Notes: generated by a model not told the origin, from the letters alone. DNA of 64,000 nt from an uncultured Sulfitobacter sp. (GCA_937138475.1 CAKZPD010000016.1:1-64000), one strand, 5' to 3'. Positions 18,532-29,289 are shown, counted from the first letter of the stretch. Numbers and translations are program-made.

Positions 18532-18579
18532 CAAAATGGTCCTTTGTTGGTCAGGAACGCAGCACGCGGCGAACAGGGG

Positions 18580-19569
18580 TTAAACACGTTCAATGATCTT
18601 CTCCCCGAACAGACCCTGCGGGCGGAACACCAGAAAGATCAGCGCAAGCATATAGGCAAACCAGTTTTCGGTGGCGCCGCCCAAGAAAGGTGCCCCGATC
18701 AGGAACTCAAACAGTTTCTCTCCGACGCCAATGATCAAACCGCCGACGATGGCACCGGGAATGGATGTGAACCCCCCCAGCATCAGCACCGGCAAAGCCT
18801 TGAGCGCGATCAAGGAAAGAGAGAACTGAACCCCGGACTTGGCGCCCCACATGATGCCCGCGACAAGGGCCACGAACCCGGCCAGCGACCACACCAAAAT
18901 CCAGATGAAATTCAACGATACGCCAACCGACAGCGCCGCTTGGTGGTCATCGGCGACCGCCCGCATGGCCCGGCCCTGCTTGGTGTATTGGGCGAACAGA
19001 ACCAGCCCCGTCACCAGCAGTATGGCAATGATTGCCGCGACGATATCCAGATTGTCGATAAAGAAGCCGTAACCGAACCAGCCATAGGTTGTCTCGTCTA
19101 TGGCGATGTTGATGCCCTGCGGCAGGCCGACATCAAGGGTCTTGATCTCGGACCCCCACATCAGGTCGCCCACCCCTTCCATGAAATAGGCCAGACCAAT
19201 GGTCGCCATGAACAGGATGATCGGTTCTTGCCCCACGAGGTAACGAAACACAAAGCGTTGCACCAGATACGCCAGCACAATCATCACCACCATCGTCAGC
19301 CCGATCGCCAGGAACGCCGGCACATGCCAGCCAAAGTGGTGCACATCGGTGCCCAGAATGGCATTGATCAAATGCGCGAACGGCACCTGACCTTCCATGA
19401 TCCCCACCAGGGTCAGCGCGGCAAAAAGCGCCATAACCCCTTGGGCATAGTTGAAAATACCGGACGCCTTGTAAATCAGGACAAAGCCCAGCGCGACCAG
19501 CGCATAAAGCACCCCGGCCATCAGGCCGTTCAGAAACACCTCGATGGTAAAGGCCAATTGTTCAGGCAT
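18580..19569 (-). CDS. livH: Liv-type ABC transporter permease (LivH-like)
   Basis: A 329-residue inner-membrane permease, about 8-9 helices. The LivH hallmark near the start (LNGLMAGVLYALVALGFVLIYKASGIFNYAQG) and the loop GRAMRAVADDHQAALSVGVS are both clear. Forms the channel with LivM. It lies 48 bases upstream of livM and 54 downstream of livG, on the same strand. Confidence 0.94.
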   Translation of the reverse strand: MPEQLAFTIEVFLNGLMAGVLYALVALGFVLIYKASGIFNYAQGVMALFAALTLVGIMEGQVPFAHLINAILGTDVHHFGWHVPAFLAIGLTMVVMIVLAYLVQRFVFRYLVGQEPIILFMATIGLAYFMEGVGDLMWGSEIKTLDVGLPQGINIAIDETTYGWFGYGFFIDNLDIVAAIIAILLVTGLVLFAQYTKQGRAMRAVADDHQAALSVGVSLNFIWILVWSLAGFVALVAGIMWGAKSGVQFSLSLIALKALPVLMLGGFTSIPGAIVGGLIIGVGEKLFEFLIGAPFLGGATENWFAYMLALIFLVFRPQGLFGEKIIERV

Positions 19570-19623
19570 TACATGGCCTCCTTTGTTGTGCGGCTGGGGC
19601 GTTGGGTCGAAAAATAGCGTGGA

Positions 19624-20448
19624 TCAATCATGTGAAACCCCCAGATAGGCATCAATCACGTCTTGGTTGTTGCGCACTTCGTCCGGGGTGCCGTCGCCGA
19701 TTTTCTTGCCGTAATCCATCACCACGACACGGTCAGACAGGTCCATGACCACGCCCATGTCGTGCTCAATCAGGGCAATCGTGGTGCCAAATTCATCATT
19801 CACATCCAGAATAAAGCGGCTCATGTCCTCTTTTTCCTCGACGTTCATGCCGGCCATTGGCTCGTCCAGCAGCAAGATCGTCGGCTCGGCGGCCAATGCA
19901 CGCGCCAGCTCGACCCGCTTTTTCAACCCATAGGGCAACCGCGCAACAGGTGTCTTGCGGATCGCCTGAATTTCCAAAAAGTCGATGATCCGCTCCGCGA
20001 CTTCGCGGTTTTCGGTCTCTTCTTGTTCGGCTTTGCCCTTCCAGATGGATTGGGCAAACAATCCGGTCTTCATATGGGTCAGGCGTCCGGTCATCACATT
20101 GTCCAGAACGCTCATCCCTTCGAAAAGGGCGATGTTCTGAAAGGTGCGGGCGATGCCCTGCTGTGCGACCTCAAAGGGCTTCATCGGCGGGCGCGGCGCG
20201 CCTTTGTACCAGACCTCGCCGTCTTGTGGGACATAGAACCCTGAAATCACGTTCAACATCGACGATTTGCCCGCGCCGTTGGGGCCGATAATCGCGCGAA
20301 TTTCACCTTCGCGGATGTCGAACGAAATGTTTTTGATTGCTTCAACACCGCCAAATCGCAGCGTGATGTTCTTCATCTCCATCACGGTGCCACCGATGCG
20401 GCGGCCGTCAGCTGTGGTGTATTCTGTGGTCATGTCCGTCACGCGCAT
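19624..20448 (-). CDS. livG: Liv-type ABC transporter ATPase (LivG-like)
   Basis: A 274-residue ATP-binding subunit. Walker A GPNGAGKSS, the LivG-type signature LPYGLKKRVELARAL and Walker B ILLLDEPMAGM are intact, followed by the typical C-terminal stretch NNQDVIDAYLGVSHD. Start ATG 20448 has GGGAAAGGG just upstream; the frame continues to 20604 without support. Second gene of the operon, 64 bases after the ligase. Confidence 0.94.
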   Translation of the reverse strand: MRVTDMTTEYTTADGRRIGGTVMEMKNITLRFGGVEAIKNISFDIREGEIRAIIGPNGAGKSSMLNVISGFYVPQDGEVWYKGAPRPPMKPFEVAQQGIARTFQNIALFEGMSVLDNVMTGRLTHMKTGLFAQSIWKGKAEQEETENREVAERIIDFLEIQAIRKTPVARLPYGLKKRVELARALAAEPTILLLDEPMAGMNVEEKEDMSRFILDVNDEFGTTIALIEHDMGVVMDLSDRVVVMDYGKKIGDGTPDEVRNNQDVIDAYLGVSHD

Positions 20449-20512
20449 GAACCCTTTCCCGCCTGCGACAACGCATATGTGGCGATATCGTCTTGTTTCA
20501 GTCTTGCCAGCA

Positions 20513-22483
20513 TCATTCCGCCGCCATCTTTTGCGCCACCGGCTGCACCTGTGCGGCGCGCACCTCAAGCGTGGCCTTGATCGCCCCCTTGCGGCCGTCT
20601 TCATAGGTCACTTCTGTCACTGTGCTGACCGAAGACGATCCATCATAAAGCGCGGCAATGATGTCGGCATATTTCTCTTCGATGATCCGGCGGCGCACCT
20701 TGCGTGTGCGGGTCAGTTCTCCGTCGTCGGCGTCCAGTTCCTTGTGGAGCACAACAAACCGATGGATCTGGCAACCCGAAAGCATTTCATCTTGGGCAAC
20801 GCTGCGGTTTACCTCTTCCACATGGGCTTGGATCGTATCCATCACCTGGGGATGGCGCGCCAGTTCCTGATATGAGGCATAGCCAATGTTGTTGCGCTCG
20901 GCCCAGTTGCCGACTGCCGTCAGGTCGATATTGATAAAGGCGGTGCATTCTTCGCGCTGGTTGCCGAAAACCACGACCTCCAGAATGTTGGGAAAGAACT
21001 TTAGCTTGTTCTCGACATATTTGGGGGCAAACAACGCGCCGCTGGCCATCTGGCCAACGTCTTTGGCCCGGTCGATGATCCGCAGATGGCCGGTTGCCTC
21101 TTCGATAAAGCCGGCATCGCCGGTGGCGACCCACCCTTCCGCGTCCTTGGTTCCGGCTGTGCTGTCCGCGTTTTTGTAATATTCGACAAACACCCCCGGC
21201 GAGCGGTAGAAGACCTCGCCGTTTTCGGCGATCTTCAGCTCAACTCCGGGGCAGGCCACACCGACGGTATCGCTGCGCACCTGCCCATCGGGCTGGGCGG
21301 TGATGAACACGGTTGCTTCGGTTTGCCCGTAAAGCTGTTTCAGGTTGATCCCTAGCGAACGATAGAAATCAAAGATCTCGGGGCCAATGGCCTCGCCCGC
21401 GGTATACCCGACGCGCACCCGGCTAAACCCAAGGGTGTTCTTCAGCGGGCCATAAATCGCCAGCTCGCCCATGGCGTATTTGATCCGGTCCCATATCCCG
21501 ACCGATTTGCCATCCAGCAAGGCCGGGCCGACCTTGCGCGCATGGGCCATGAAATAATCGAACAGCTTTTTCTTGAAACGTCCGGCGTCCTCCATGCGAA
21601 TCATCACATTGGTCAACTGGGTTTCAAACACTCGCGGCGGAGCAAAATAATACGTCGGGCCGATTTCGCGCAGGTCGGTGTGCATCGTATCCGCGCTTTC
21701 GGGGCAATTGGTGCAAAAGCCTGTCCACATCGCCTGACCGACGGAAAAGATGAAATCCCCCACCCATGCCATCGGCAGATAGGCCAGAATATCGTCGCTT
21801 TGGCTTAGGTGATCGAATTCCGCCGACGTCTTTGACGTCTCGATCACGTTGCGGTTGGACAGCACGACGCCCTTGGGCTTGCCCGTCGTCCCTGATGTGT
21901 ACAGCATCACGCAAGTGCTGTCATAGGTCAGCTTGGCTTGACGGGCCTCCAGCTCGGCGCCCAATTCGGCGCGTTTGGAACGGCCGATGTCTTGCAGCTC
22001 CATGTATTGATCAAGCTTGGCGTGATCGTATTTGCGCATGCCGCGCGGGTCCAGGTAAACGATTCGCTCAAACTCAGGCAACTGGTCCTGCACTTCGATG
22101 ACCTTGTCGACCTGCTCTTGATCGCCGGCTATGACAAACCGCGCCCCGCAATGCCCCAGAACATAGGCCATCTCTTCGGCATTTGCGTCCTGATACAGCG
22201 GCACAGGAATTGCGCCGACCATCTGCGCCGCCACCATCGACCAATAAAGCCGTGGACGGTTTCGGCCAATGACGGCGACGAAATCGCCCTCGTTGATGCC
22301 CAAAGACAACAACCCCAGCGCCAATGCCTCTATTTCTTCTTCGGTTTGCGCCCAGGTCCAGCTTTGCCAGATGCCATATTCTTTTTCACGATACGCAGGC
22401 GCAGACGCAAATTTCTTTGCGTTGCGATGCAAAAGCGCAGGAACAGAGCCAGGCCCCGACGCGCCATCCAAGCGGTTAGTCAA
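20513..22483 (-). CDS. Long-chain acyl-CoA synthetase family protein, first gene of liv-type operon
   Basis: A 656-residue adenylate-forming ligase of the FadD15/ACSL kind. P-loop VMLYTSGTTGKPKGVVLSN, A5-type motif YGQTEAT and the hinge with GWVATGDAGFIEE are intact, so this ligase should be active, unlike the paaK-like one at the other end of the operon. It joins CoA to a carboxylic acid at the expense of ATP (AMP + PPi). The likely start is TTG 22483, with GGGAGG seven bases upstream; no ATG with a ribosome site exists nearby. The substrate is probably the imported acid (fatty, aryl- or phenylalkanoic). Confidence 0.9.
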   Translation of the reverse strand: MTNRLDGASGPGSVPALLHRNAKKFASAPAYREKEYGIWQSWTWAQTEEEIEALALGLLSLGINEGDFVAVIGRNRPRLYWSMVAAQMVGAIPVPLYQDANAEEMAYVLGHCGARFVIAGDQEQVDKVIEVQDQLPEFERIVYLDPRGMRKYDHAKLDQYMELQDIGRSKRAELGAELEARQAKLTYDSTCVMLYTSGTTGKPKGVVLSNRNVIETSKTSAEFDHLSQSDDILAYLPMAWVGDFIFSVGQAMWTGFCTNCPESADTMHTDLREIGPTYYFAPPRVFETQLTNVMIRMEDAGRFKKKLFDYFMAHARKVGPALLDGKSVGIWDRIKYAMGELAIYGPLKNTLGFSRVRVGYTAGEAIGPEIFDFYRSLGINLKQLYGQTEATVFITAQPDGQVRSDTVGVACPGVELKIAENGEVFYRSPGVFVEYYKNADSTAGTKDAEGWVATGDAGFIEEATGHLRIIDRAKDVGQMASGALFAPKYVENKLKFFPNILEVVVFGNQREECTAFINIDLTAVGNWAERNNIGYASYQELARHPQVMDTIQAHVEEVNRSVAQDEMLSGCQIHRFVVLHKELDADDGELTRTRKVRRRIIEEKYADIIAALYDGSSSVSTVTEVTYEDGRKGAIKATLEVRAAQVQPVAQKMAAE

Positions 22484-22588
22484 CTTTTTTCCTCCCAGAC
22501 CCTGCCCCATACACGGGGCAAGCACGGCCGCTGTTACGACCTGTGTCCGTAACAATGTTGGAATTATCCTGTTGGTCAACTTTTTCCT
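22475..22588. repeat. Direct repeat pair in the divergent intergenic region
   Basis: GTTAGTCAACTTTTTTCCT (22475-22493) and GTTGGTCAACTTTTTCCT (22571-22588) match at all but two positions, 96 bases apart. The first overlaps the ligase ribosome site and start, the second its possible -35 box (TTGACC on the minus strand, 22579-22574). Confidence 0.55.
22533..22553. promoter_or_regulatory. Operator-like inverted repeat between ligase operon and kinase gene
   Basis: GTTACG, 9 bases, CGTAAC: a perfect 6-base palindromic pair with centres about two helical turns apart. It lies just downstream of the possible TTGACC -35 box of the ligase operon, in the right place for a repressor or response-regulator site. 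Confidence 0.5.
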
Positions 22589-22695
22589 GAAGATTTCGCA
22601 ATCCTAACGAATTGTAACACGCGTAATTTTCCCGATTTTGCGCCAAAAGGCTTTGTTTTTTAGCTGCGGCAAGTGTTAGCCATGGCCTGTCCCCA

Positions 22696-24627
22696 ATGAA
22701 AGAAGGCCCGCCTTTGCCCCATCCGTCCTTGCAGACACAGGCGCTGACCGCCGCCGGGCTGAACCTGATCGCCCAGGCGCTGACCATCTATGACAGCGAT
22801 CTCAAGCTGGCGGTGTGCAACGCGCCGTTTCAACAGATGTTTGCCCTTCCGCAGGCGCTTGTCACCCCCGGCGCCCCCTTCGAGGACACGATCCGTTACC
22901 TGACCGAACGCGGCGAATATGGCGATGTGGGCGATGTAGAGGGCTTCGTCCATGAGCGCGTGACCCAGGCCCGCGCCTTTGAGGCCCATTACATGGAACG
23001 CACCCGCGCCAACGGCCGCACCATCAGCGTCGAGGGATCGCCGCTTCCGCAAGGGGGGTGGGTGACAGTTTACACCGACATCACCCCAACCAAAAAACAA
23101 GAGGCAATGCTGCGCGCCCATTCAAAAGAGCTGTCATCGCAACTTGTCGCCTATGCCGAGGAGCTGTCCGCCACCAACCGCGAATTGGCCGCGATGAACA
23201 CCGCGCTGGAAGAGGCCAAGCGCGAACTGACCGAAATTGAGGCCCGCACCCGCCTGGCCACCGAAATGACCCCTGCCCACATCGCCCATGTGGATCGCGA
23301 TGGCTATTATACCTATTCGAACCGCCAGCTTAGCACGGTGATTCCCGGCAGGCCGTCGAATATTCTGGGGCTGCACATCGAACGGGCGCTGGGTCCGTCG
23401 GCCTATCAGGGGATTGCCCGCAATCTTGCCCGCGCCTTTGCCGGCAAGCCATCGGTGTTTGAATTCACCGACACCGCCAGCACGCGGCGGATCCGCGTGG
23501 CCTTTACCCCCGACACACGCGGCGGGGTTTATATCCTTTCCATGGATGTCACTGCCGAAATGCAGGCCCGCGTCGCCCTGCAACAAACCAGCAAACGGGC
23601 GCTGGCCGCCCAGATGACATCGGGATTGGCGCATGATTTTTCCAACCTGCTGACCATCATCCTTGGGCTGCAATCCAAGCTGGGGCGCCTGGCCGACCTG
23701 CCACCGGGGGCTGGCCCGCTGATAGAAGGCACGCTGGCCGCGGCGCGGCGCGGCGGCAATCTGCTCAGCTCTATTGCGGGGATGACGGCCGGGCGGGCGC
23801 TGCGGCCCAGCGCGACACGTCTGGGCACCCTCAGCGACGACCTCAAGACGCTGGCCGATCCAACGCTGCCACGGCAGGTGATGCTTGATGTATCAAACCA
23901 CGCCCCCGACGCGGTGGCCATGCTGGATGTGGGGATGCTGCATGACAGCTTGCTGAACCTGATCCTGAACGCCCGCGATGCCTGCGGCGCACGGGGCAAA
24001 ATCCACCTGAGCATCAAGATCGTTCACAACACCTGGATCGACTTTACCCTGCGCGATACCGGGCCAGGATTTTCGCCAAAGGCACTGGATCAGGGCTTTG
24101 CGCCGTTTTTCACCACCAAGGGGGCAAAGGGGTCCGGCCTGGGCCTGACGATGGTTTACGACATGACAAAAGTGGCCGGGGGCGATTTGCAGCTGCGCAA
24201 TCACGACAGCGGCGCCGAGGTGGTCCTGCGCCTGCCCTATCGCCCTGCGGTCCACAGCCCCGGCGGGCTTGCCCTTTTGGTCGAAGACCGCGACGACCTG
24301 CGCGAGGTTTATCGCGATATGCTGACGGGGTTGGGCCATTCCGTCATCGAGGCGGCAAGCGCAGACGAAGCGACAGCCCTGATTGCCGATCTGCCACAGA
24401 TCAGCTTTATCCTTTCGGATATTCAACTGGCCGGCGAGGCCACGGGCATTGATCTGGCCAAGCGCCAACAAGGCAACGATATGCCCATCGTCCTGATGAC
24501 CTCGCTTGCGGCAGATAACCCCCTCTTCCAAGAGGCCCAGACCCTGGCCCCGGTGTTGCAAAAACCCTTTGGCGCGGCAGATTTGGTCGCCCTGTTGGCC
24601 CCACAAAGCAAAGCGGACACGATATGA
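22696..24627 (+). CDS. Hybrid PAS sensor histidine kinase with C-terminal receiver
   Basis: A 643-residue, apparently soluble sensor. In order: PAS domain (about 20-130, YDSDLKLAVCNAPFQQMF), coiled coil (140-190), second PAS domain (190-295), phospho-acceptor helix with His313 in SGLAHDFSNLL, ATPase domain with N box NLILNARDAC (421-430), G1 DTGPGF and G2 GSGLGL, then a receiver domain (523-643) with phosphorylatable Asp575 and Lys623. No transmembrane helix is seen, so it senses a cytoplasmic signal. Its stop overlaps the response regulator start by 4 bases. Divergent from the ligase/transporter operon, which it may control. Confidence 0.9.
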   Translation: MKEGPPLPHPSLQTQALTAAGLNLIAQALTIYDSDLKLAVCNAPFQQMFALPQALVTPGAPFEDTIRYLTERGEYGDVGDVEGFVHERVTQARAFEAHYMERTRANGRTISVEGSPLPQGGWVTVYTDITPTKKQEAMLRAHSKELSSQLVAYAEELSATNRELAAMNTALEEAKRELTEIEARTRLATEMTPAHIAHVDRDGYYTYSNRQLSTVIPGRPSNILGLHIERALGPSAYQGIARNLARAFAGKPSVFEFTDTASTRRIRVAFTPDTRGGVYILSMDVTAEMQARVALQQTSKRALAAQMTSGLAHDFSNLLTIILGLQSKLGRLADLPPGAGPLIEGTLAAARRGGNLLSSIAGMTAGRALRPSATRLGTLSDDLKTLADPTLPRQVMLDVSNHAPDAVAMLDVGMLHDSLLNLILNARDACGARGKIHLSIKIVHNTWIDFTLRDTGPGFSPKALDQGFAPFFTTKGAKGSGLGLTMVYDMTKVAGGDLQLRNHDSGAEVVLRLPYRPAVHSPGGLALLVEDRDDLREVYRDMLTGLGHSVIEAASADEATALIADLPQISFILSDIQLAGEATGIDLAKRQQGNDMPIVLMTSLAADNPLFQEAQTLAPVLQKPFGAADLVALLAPQSKADTI

Positions 24628-25325
24628 CAAACGAGCTGGTAACAATTTTGGATGATGAGCCCGCGATCCGCACCATGCTGGCTGATGCGCTGCAAGAGGC
24701 CGGTTTCCGCACCCTCAGCTTTGGCCGGGCCCGCGCCTTCGAAGCCGCACTGGCAAGCCACACCCCTGATGTGTGTCTGGTTGATCTGTCCTTGCCCGAC
24801 ACCGATGGCCTGACACTTGTCCATCGTCTGGCGCTTGAGCAGGGGGCGATCGTCATTATCATTTCCGGGCGCGCCCAGGTGCAAGACCGCGTCACCGGGC
24901 TGGAACTGGGGGCGGATGATTACATCATCAAGCCTTTTGATCCCGCCGAGGTGGTCGCCCGCATTCGCGCCCGCCTGCGCAGCAACAAAACCCCTGACGC
25001 AGCCGGGTCGGTCGCCAGCTTTGCCAATTGGACCGCCTTCTTTGACCGCTATGTGCTGCAAGACGACAGCGGCGACGAGGTGCCATTCTCTCATGCCGAG
25101 GGCGAAGTATTGCGGCTGTTTCTGGAAAGCCCGAAACGCCTGATCAGCCGTGCCCAAATGCAAGAAAGCCTGGGCGGCGCCGCCAGCGACAGCTTTGACC
25201 GGGCCATGGATGTGCGCATTTCGCGTCTGCGCACAAAACTGCGCGAAGACCCCAAGAACCCGCAACTGATCAAGACCATCTATGGCGCCGGATATATCTT
25301 TCTGGGCGATGTCGTCTGGCGCTAG
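24624..25325 (+). CDS. OmpR/PhoB-family response regulator
   Basis: A 233-residue DNA-binding regulator: receiver domain (1-120) with acidic pocket near residues 10-12, phospho-acceptor Asp54 in CLVDLSLPD and Lys in YIIKPFDP; winged-helix output domain (about 140-230) with [21 protein letters not shown] and [14 protein letters not shown]. The ATGA overlap with the upstream kinase shows they form one pair. Probably binds repeats in the 22.5 kb intergenic region. Its stop overlaps the end of the convergent amidase gene. Confidence 0.93.
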   Translation: MTNELVTILDDEPAIRTMLADALQEAGFRTLSFGRARAFEAALASHTPDVCLVDLSLPDTDGLTLVHRLALEQGAIVIIISGRAQVQDRVTGLELGADDYIIKPFDPAEVVARIRARLRSNKTPDAAGSVASFANWTAFFDRYVLQDDSGDEVPFSHAEGEVLRLFLESPKRLISRAQMQESLGGAASDSFDRAMDVRISRLRTKLREDPKNPQLIKTIYGAGYIFLGDVVWR

Positions 25326-26521
25326 GCCAAGGCGGCAACCGCGCGCGCCAGCACCTGCAAGGCGGCGGTCAGGTCGCCTTCGTCCGTGTCTTCTTCAAAT
25401 GCGTGGCTGATCCCGTTGATTGACGGCGCGAACAGCATCGCCACCGGCATCAGCCGCGCCACATTGGTCGCATCATGCAGCGCCCCGGACGGCAAGGCGC
25501 ACCAGCGATCAGGCGCGATCTGCGCCGCCGCCGTTTCCAGCGCCGCGCGCAGATGCGGATCCATCGCCACCGGCTCAAGCCCCAGCATCGGGCCGAAATT
25601 CAGCGCCATCTGATGCGCGCCGGCGATCTCCTCTGCGGTATCGCGGATGATCCGTTCCATCTTGTCCAAACGCGCGCTGCTGGCGTCGCGCCACTGCATC
25701 GAAAATTCAGCCCGCCCCGGCACAATGGACGAGGCATTGGGATGCAGCGCCACATGGCCGATGGTCCAGACGGTCTGCGGCGTCACCACATTGCGCAACC
25801 GATCATTCAGCGCCTGATTGAACGCGGCAAGCGCCTGAAATGCGTCCTGGCGGGCGTGCATAGGCGTCGTGCCCGCGTGGTTTTGCTGGCCTGTCAGGGT
25901 GATGTTCATATCGCGGATGCCGACGATATCAGTGACCACGCCGATTTGCCGACCGGTTTGGAACAGATGCGGCCCCTGTTCTATGTGCAGCTCGATAAAG
26001 CCGGTGAATTGCGCCGGATCAACCGGGCCGGTGACGCGCCCGGCCATGGCGCGGCGCGCAGCAGCAAATGGCAGGCCCGCGTGATCACACAAACCATCCG
26101 CCACAGTCAGATCAAGATGACCCGACCAGATCGCGCTGCCGGTGGTGACGCCAAAGCGCCCCTCTTCGTCCTGAAAAGACACGACCGATACCGCAGGGCC
26201 GCCCGCGGCCTGTGCTGCGCGCGCGATCTCAAGCGCCGCCATTACCCCCAGGGCACCATCCAGCCAACCACCTTCGGGTTGGCTGTCGGTATGCGATCCA
26301 AGCAAAATCGACGGCCCCGCGGCCAAGCCAAAAACATTTCCGACCGCATCCACCTGAACGGTCAGCCCCGCGTCCTGCATTTGGGCGATCAGCCAATCCC
26401 GCGCCGCGATATCGGCATCACCAAAGGCGGGCCTTACCACCCCCTTGCCAACCCCCGACGCCCCGAACCCGCGCAACCGATGCAGATCGGCCAAAAAACG
26501 CGCGGGATCGACCGGGATCAT
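25322..26521 (-). CDS. Zn-dependent amidase, hydantoinase/carbamoylase (M20) family
   Basis: A 399-residue binuclear zinc hydrolase related to N-carbamoyl-L-amino acid hydrolase, allantoate amidohydrolase and beta-ureidopropionase. Metal ligands are visible in [40 protein letters not shown] and the C-terminal HDATNVA; the dimerisation loop holds [10 protein letters not shown]. Such enzymes release ammonia and CO2 from carbamoyl-amino acids. The exact substrate is not decidable. It starts 3 bases after the formate dehydrogenase gene ends, so they are probably one transcript. Confidence 0.88.
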   Translation of the reverse strand: MIPVDPARFLADLHRLRGFGASGVGKGVVRPAFGDADIAARDWLIAQMQDAGLTVQVDAVGNVFGLAAGPSILLGSHTDSQPEGGWLDGALGVMAALEIARAAQAAGGPAVSVVSFQDEEGRFGVTTGSAIWSGHLDLTVADGLCDHAGLPFAAARRAMAGRVTGPVDPAQFTGFIELHIEQGPHLFQTGRQIGVVTDIVGIRDMNITLTGQQNHAGTTPMHARQDAFQALAAFNQALNDRLRNVVTPQTVWTIGHVALHPNASSIVPGRAEFSMQWRDASSARLDKMERIIRDTAEEIAGAHQMALNFGPMLGLEPVAMDPHLRAALETAAAQIAPDRWCALPSGALHDATNVARLMPVAMLFAPSINGISHAFEEDTDEGDLTAALQVLARAVAALA

Positions 26522-26523
26522 GC

Positions 26524-29289
26524 TTACTCTGCCGCCAGAACCGTTTCGGCCTTTTCGACCCGCACCGCCGAGAATTTGAACTCGGGGATTTTGCCATAGG
26601 GATCGACAGCCGGGTTGGTCAGCACATTCGCCGCCGCCTCGACATAGGCGAAGGGCAAGAACACCATATCGGGCGCCACGGCGCGATCGGCGCGGGCCAT
26701 GATCTTGATGCTGCCACGCTTGGTGGTCAACTGCACATGTTCGCCGGGTTCAACACCCAAACGGCGCAAAGTTGATGGGTGCAGCGAACAGTTTGCCTCG
26801 GGCTCAAGCCCATCCAGAACGCTGGCGCGGCGGGTCATCGACCCGGTGTGCCAATGCTCAAGCTGCCGCCCGGTGGTCAGGATCATCGGATATTCCTCAT
26901 CCGGCACATCATCGGGGGCGATGACGCTGGCGGGGGTGAAGCGCGCCCGCCCATCCGGGCGCGGGAACCCATCGCCAAACACGATCGGCTGGCCGGGATC
27001 GGTTTCCGACAGCGATGGATAGGTCACCACGTTCTCGCGCTCAAGCCGGTCCCAGGTGATGTTATCCAGGGATTTCATGTTCAGCTTCATCTCGGCGAAT
27101 ACCTGCGACGGGTGGGTATAGGTCCAGCCCAACCCAAGGCGCTTGGCCAGTTCGACCTCGATCCACCAATCCTCGCGTGCCTCGCCGGGCGGGGTCACGG
27201 CGGCGCGGCCCATCTGCACCTGACGGTTGGTATTGGTGACGGTCCCGTTCTTTTCTGCAAAGGCGCTGGCCGGCAGGATCACATCCGCATAATTGGCGGT
27301 TTCCGTGATGAAAATATCCTGAACCACCAAATGATCCAGCTTGGCCAAGGCAGCGCGCGCATGTTCCACATCCGGGTCGGACATCGCCGGGTTTTCCCCC
27401 AGAATATACATGCCCTTGATGTCGCCGGTATGAATGGCATCAAGGATTTCGGTGACGGTCAGGCCCTTTTCATTCGAAAAATCGCCCGTCTCCCACACTT
27501 TGGTAAAGGCCGAACGCACGCCATCATCGGTCACCGGCTGATAATCCGGCAGGAACATCGGGATCAGCCCGGCATCAGAGGCGCCCTGAACATTGTTCTG
27601 ACCGCGCAGCGGATGCAGCCCGGCGCCGGGGCGGCCAACCTGACCGGTCATCAGCGCAAGCGAAATCAGACAGCGCGAATTATCTGTGCCGTGAATGTGC
27701 TGGCTGACGCCCATGCCCCAGAAGATCATCCCCGCCTTGGCGGTGGCAAATGTGCGTGCCACATCGCGCAGAACCTCGGGTTCAATCCCGCAGATGGGGG
27801 CCATTTTCTCGGGCGAGAAATCCTTCAGATGCGCCTTTTCGGCCTCCCAGTTTTCGGTATAGGCCTCAATATATTGCTGATCATACAGCTTTTCTTCGAC
27901 GATCACATGCATGATGGCATTGAGCATCGACACATCCGCACCGGGGCGGAACTGTAGCATGTGGCTGGCAAAGCGGCGCAGCCCGACGCCCCGCGGATCC
28001 ATGACAATCAGCTTGCCGCCACGTTTGGTGAACTGTTTGAAATAGGTCGCGGCGACCGGGTGATTTTCGATCGGGTTTGCCCCGATCACGATCGCCACAT
28101 CCGCGTTTTCGATCTCATTAAAGGTCGCGGTAACGGCCCCCGAACCCACGTTCTCCATCAGCGCCGCAACGCTTGAGGCATGGCACAGCCGGGTGCAGTG
28201 ATCAACGTTGTTGTGGCCAAAGCCCTGCCGGATCATCTTTTGAAACAGATAGGCTTCTTCGTTGGTGCATTTGGCCGATCCAAGGCCGGCGATCTCGCGG
28301 CCGCGCCCCTTAAGGCCCTTGGCCGCAACGTCCAATGCCTCGTCCCAGGTGGCTTCGCGGAACACCTCTTGCCAATTGGCCGGATCAACGTTCAGCCCCT
28401 TGGCCGGGGCATCGTCACGCCGGATCAGCGGCTTGGTCAGGCGGTGATCGTGGTGGATATAATCAAACCCAAAGCGGCCCTTGACGCACAGGCGCCCTTC
28501 GTTGGCCGGGCCATTGATCCCTTCGACATATTTCACCTTGTTGTCTTTGATTTTCAACGAAATCTGACAACCCACGCCGCAGAACGGGCAAATGCTGCTG
28601 ACTTCTTCGTCGAAATCGGCGCTGTCGCCGACCTGATCGCCATCGACAACGGTGGCGGGCATCAAGGCACCGGTGGGGCAGGCTTGCACACATTCACCGC
28701 AAGCCACGCAAGAGCTATCGCCCATGGGGTCGGCCATATCAAAGGTCGGATACGCGTCATGCCCGCGGCCAGACATCCCGATCACGTCGTTGACCTGAAC
28801 CTCGCGGCAGGCGCGCACGCACAGCCCGCATTGAATACAGGCATCCAGATTGACCGACATCGCCACATGGCTGTTGTCCAACAAGGGAATACGCCCGTCT
28901 TCCAATTTCGGAAAGCGGCTGGCGTCGATGCCGTTCAGATCGGCCATATCCCACAAATGCGACGATTTATCATGGGCCTTGTCACGCTGTGGCTGGTCGG
29001 CCACCAACATTTCCACCACCATCTTGCGGGCGCTGCTGGCCCGTGCCGAATCCGTGGTGACAACCATGCCCTCGGCCGGTTCGCGAATGCAGGATGCCGC
29101 CAGCGTGCGCTCGCCTTCGATCTCGACCATACAGGCCCGGCAATTGCCATCCGGGCGATACCCCGGCGCCGGTTTGTGACACAGATGCGGAATCACCAGC
29201 CCGCGCCCATTGGCCACCTCCCAGATGGTCATTCCGGCCTCGGCCTGAACCTGCTGGCCATCCAGCGTAAAGGTGATTTTATCGGTCAT
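26524..29289 (-). CDS. Formate dehydrogenase alpha subunit-like molybdoenzyme (orphan)
   Basis: A 921-residue multidomain protein. N-terminal [2Fe-2S] ferredoxin domain with Cys37, Cys50, Cys53, Cys67; then two ferredoxin-type [4Fe-4S] motifs ([12 protein letters not shown] and [17 protein letters not shown]); then a [4Fe-4S] motif CPFCGVGC starting the bis-MGD oxidoreductase domain, with cysteine (not selenocysteine) in the active-site motif [11 protein letters not shown]; molybdopterin-binding C-terminal domain. The His-Cys3 cluster region of NuoG/FdsA relatives lacks cysteines here. No beta, gamma or FdsC/FdhD gene is adjacent, so the electron acceptor is unknown. Formate oxidation is the best guess. 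Confidence 0.88.
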   Translation of the reverse strand: MTDKITFTLDGQQVQAEAGMTIWEVANGRGLVIPHLCHKPAPGYRPDGNCRACMVEIEGERTLAASCIREPAEGMVVTTDSARASSARKMVVEMLVADQPQRDKAHDKSSHLWDMADLNGIDASRFPKLEDGRIPLLDNSHVAMSVNLDACIQCGLCVRACREVQVNDVIGMSGRGHDAYPTFDMADPMGDSSCVACGECVQACPTGALMPATVVDGDQVGDSADFDEEVSSICPFCGVGCQISLKIKDNKVKYVEGINGPANEGRLCVKGRFGFDYIHHDHRLTKPLIRRDDAPAKGLNVDPANWQEVFREATWDEALDVAAKGLKGRGREIAGLGSAKCTNEEAYLFQKMIRQGFGHNNVDHCTRLCHASSVAALMENVGSGAVTATFNEIENADVAIVIGANPIENHPVAATYFKQFTKRGGKLIVMDPRGVGLRRFASHMLQFRPGADVSMLNAIMHVIVEEKLYDQQYIEAYTENWEAEKAHLKDFSPEKMAPICGIEPEVLRDVARTFATAKAGMIFWGMGVSQHIHGTDNSRCLISLALMTGQVGRPGAGLHPLRGQNNVQGASDAGLIPMFLPDYQPVTDDGVRSAFTKVWETGDFSNEKGLTVTEILDAIHTGDIKGMYILGENPAMSDPDVEHARAALAKLDHLVVQDIFITETANYADVILPASAFAEKNGTVTNTNRQVQMGRAAVTPPGEAREDWWIEVELAKRLGLGWTYTHPSQVFAEMKLNMKSLDNITWDRLERENVVTYPSLSETDPGQPIVFGDGFPRPDGRARFTPASVIAPDDVPDEEYPMILTTGRQLEHWHTGSMTRRASVLDGLEPEANCSLHPSTLRRLGVEPGEHVQLTTKRGSIKIMARADRAVAPDMVFLPFAYVEAAANVLTNPAVDPYGKIPEFKFSAVRVEKAETVLAAE

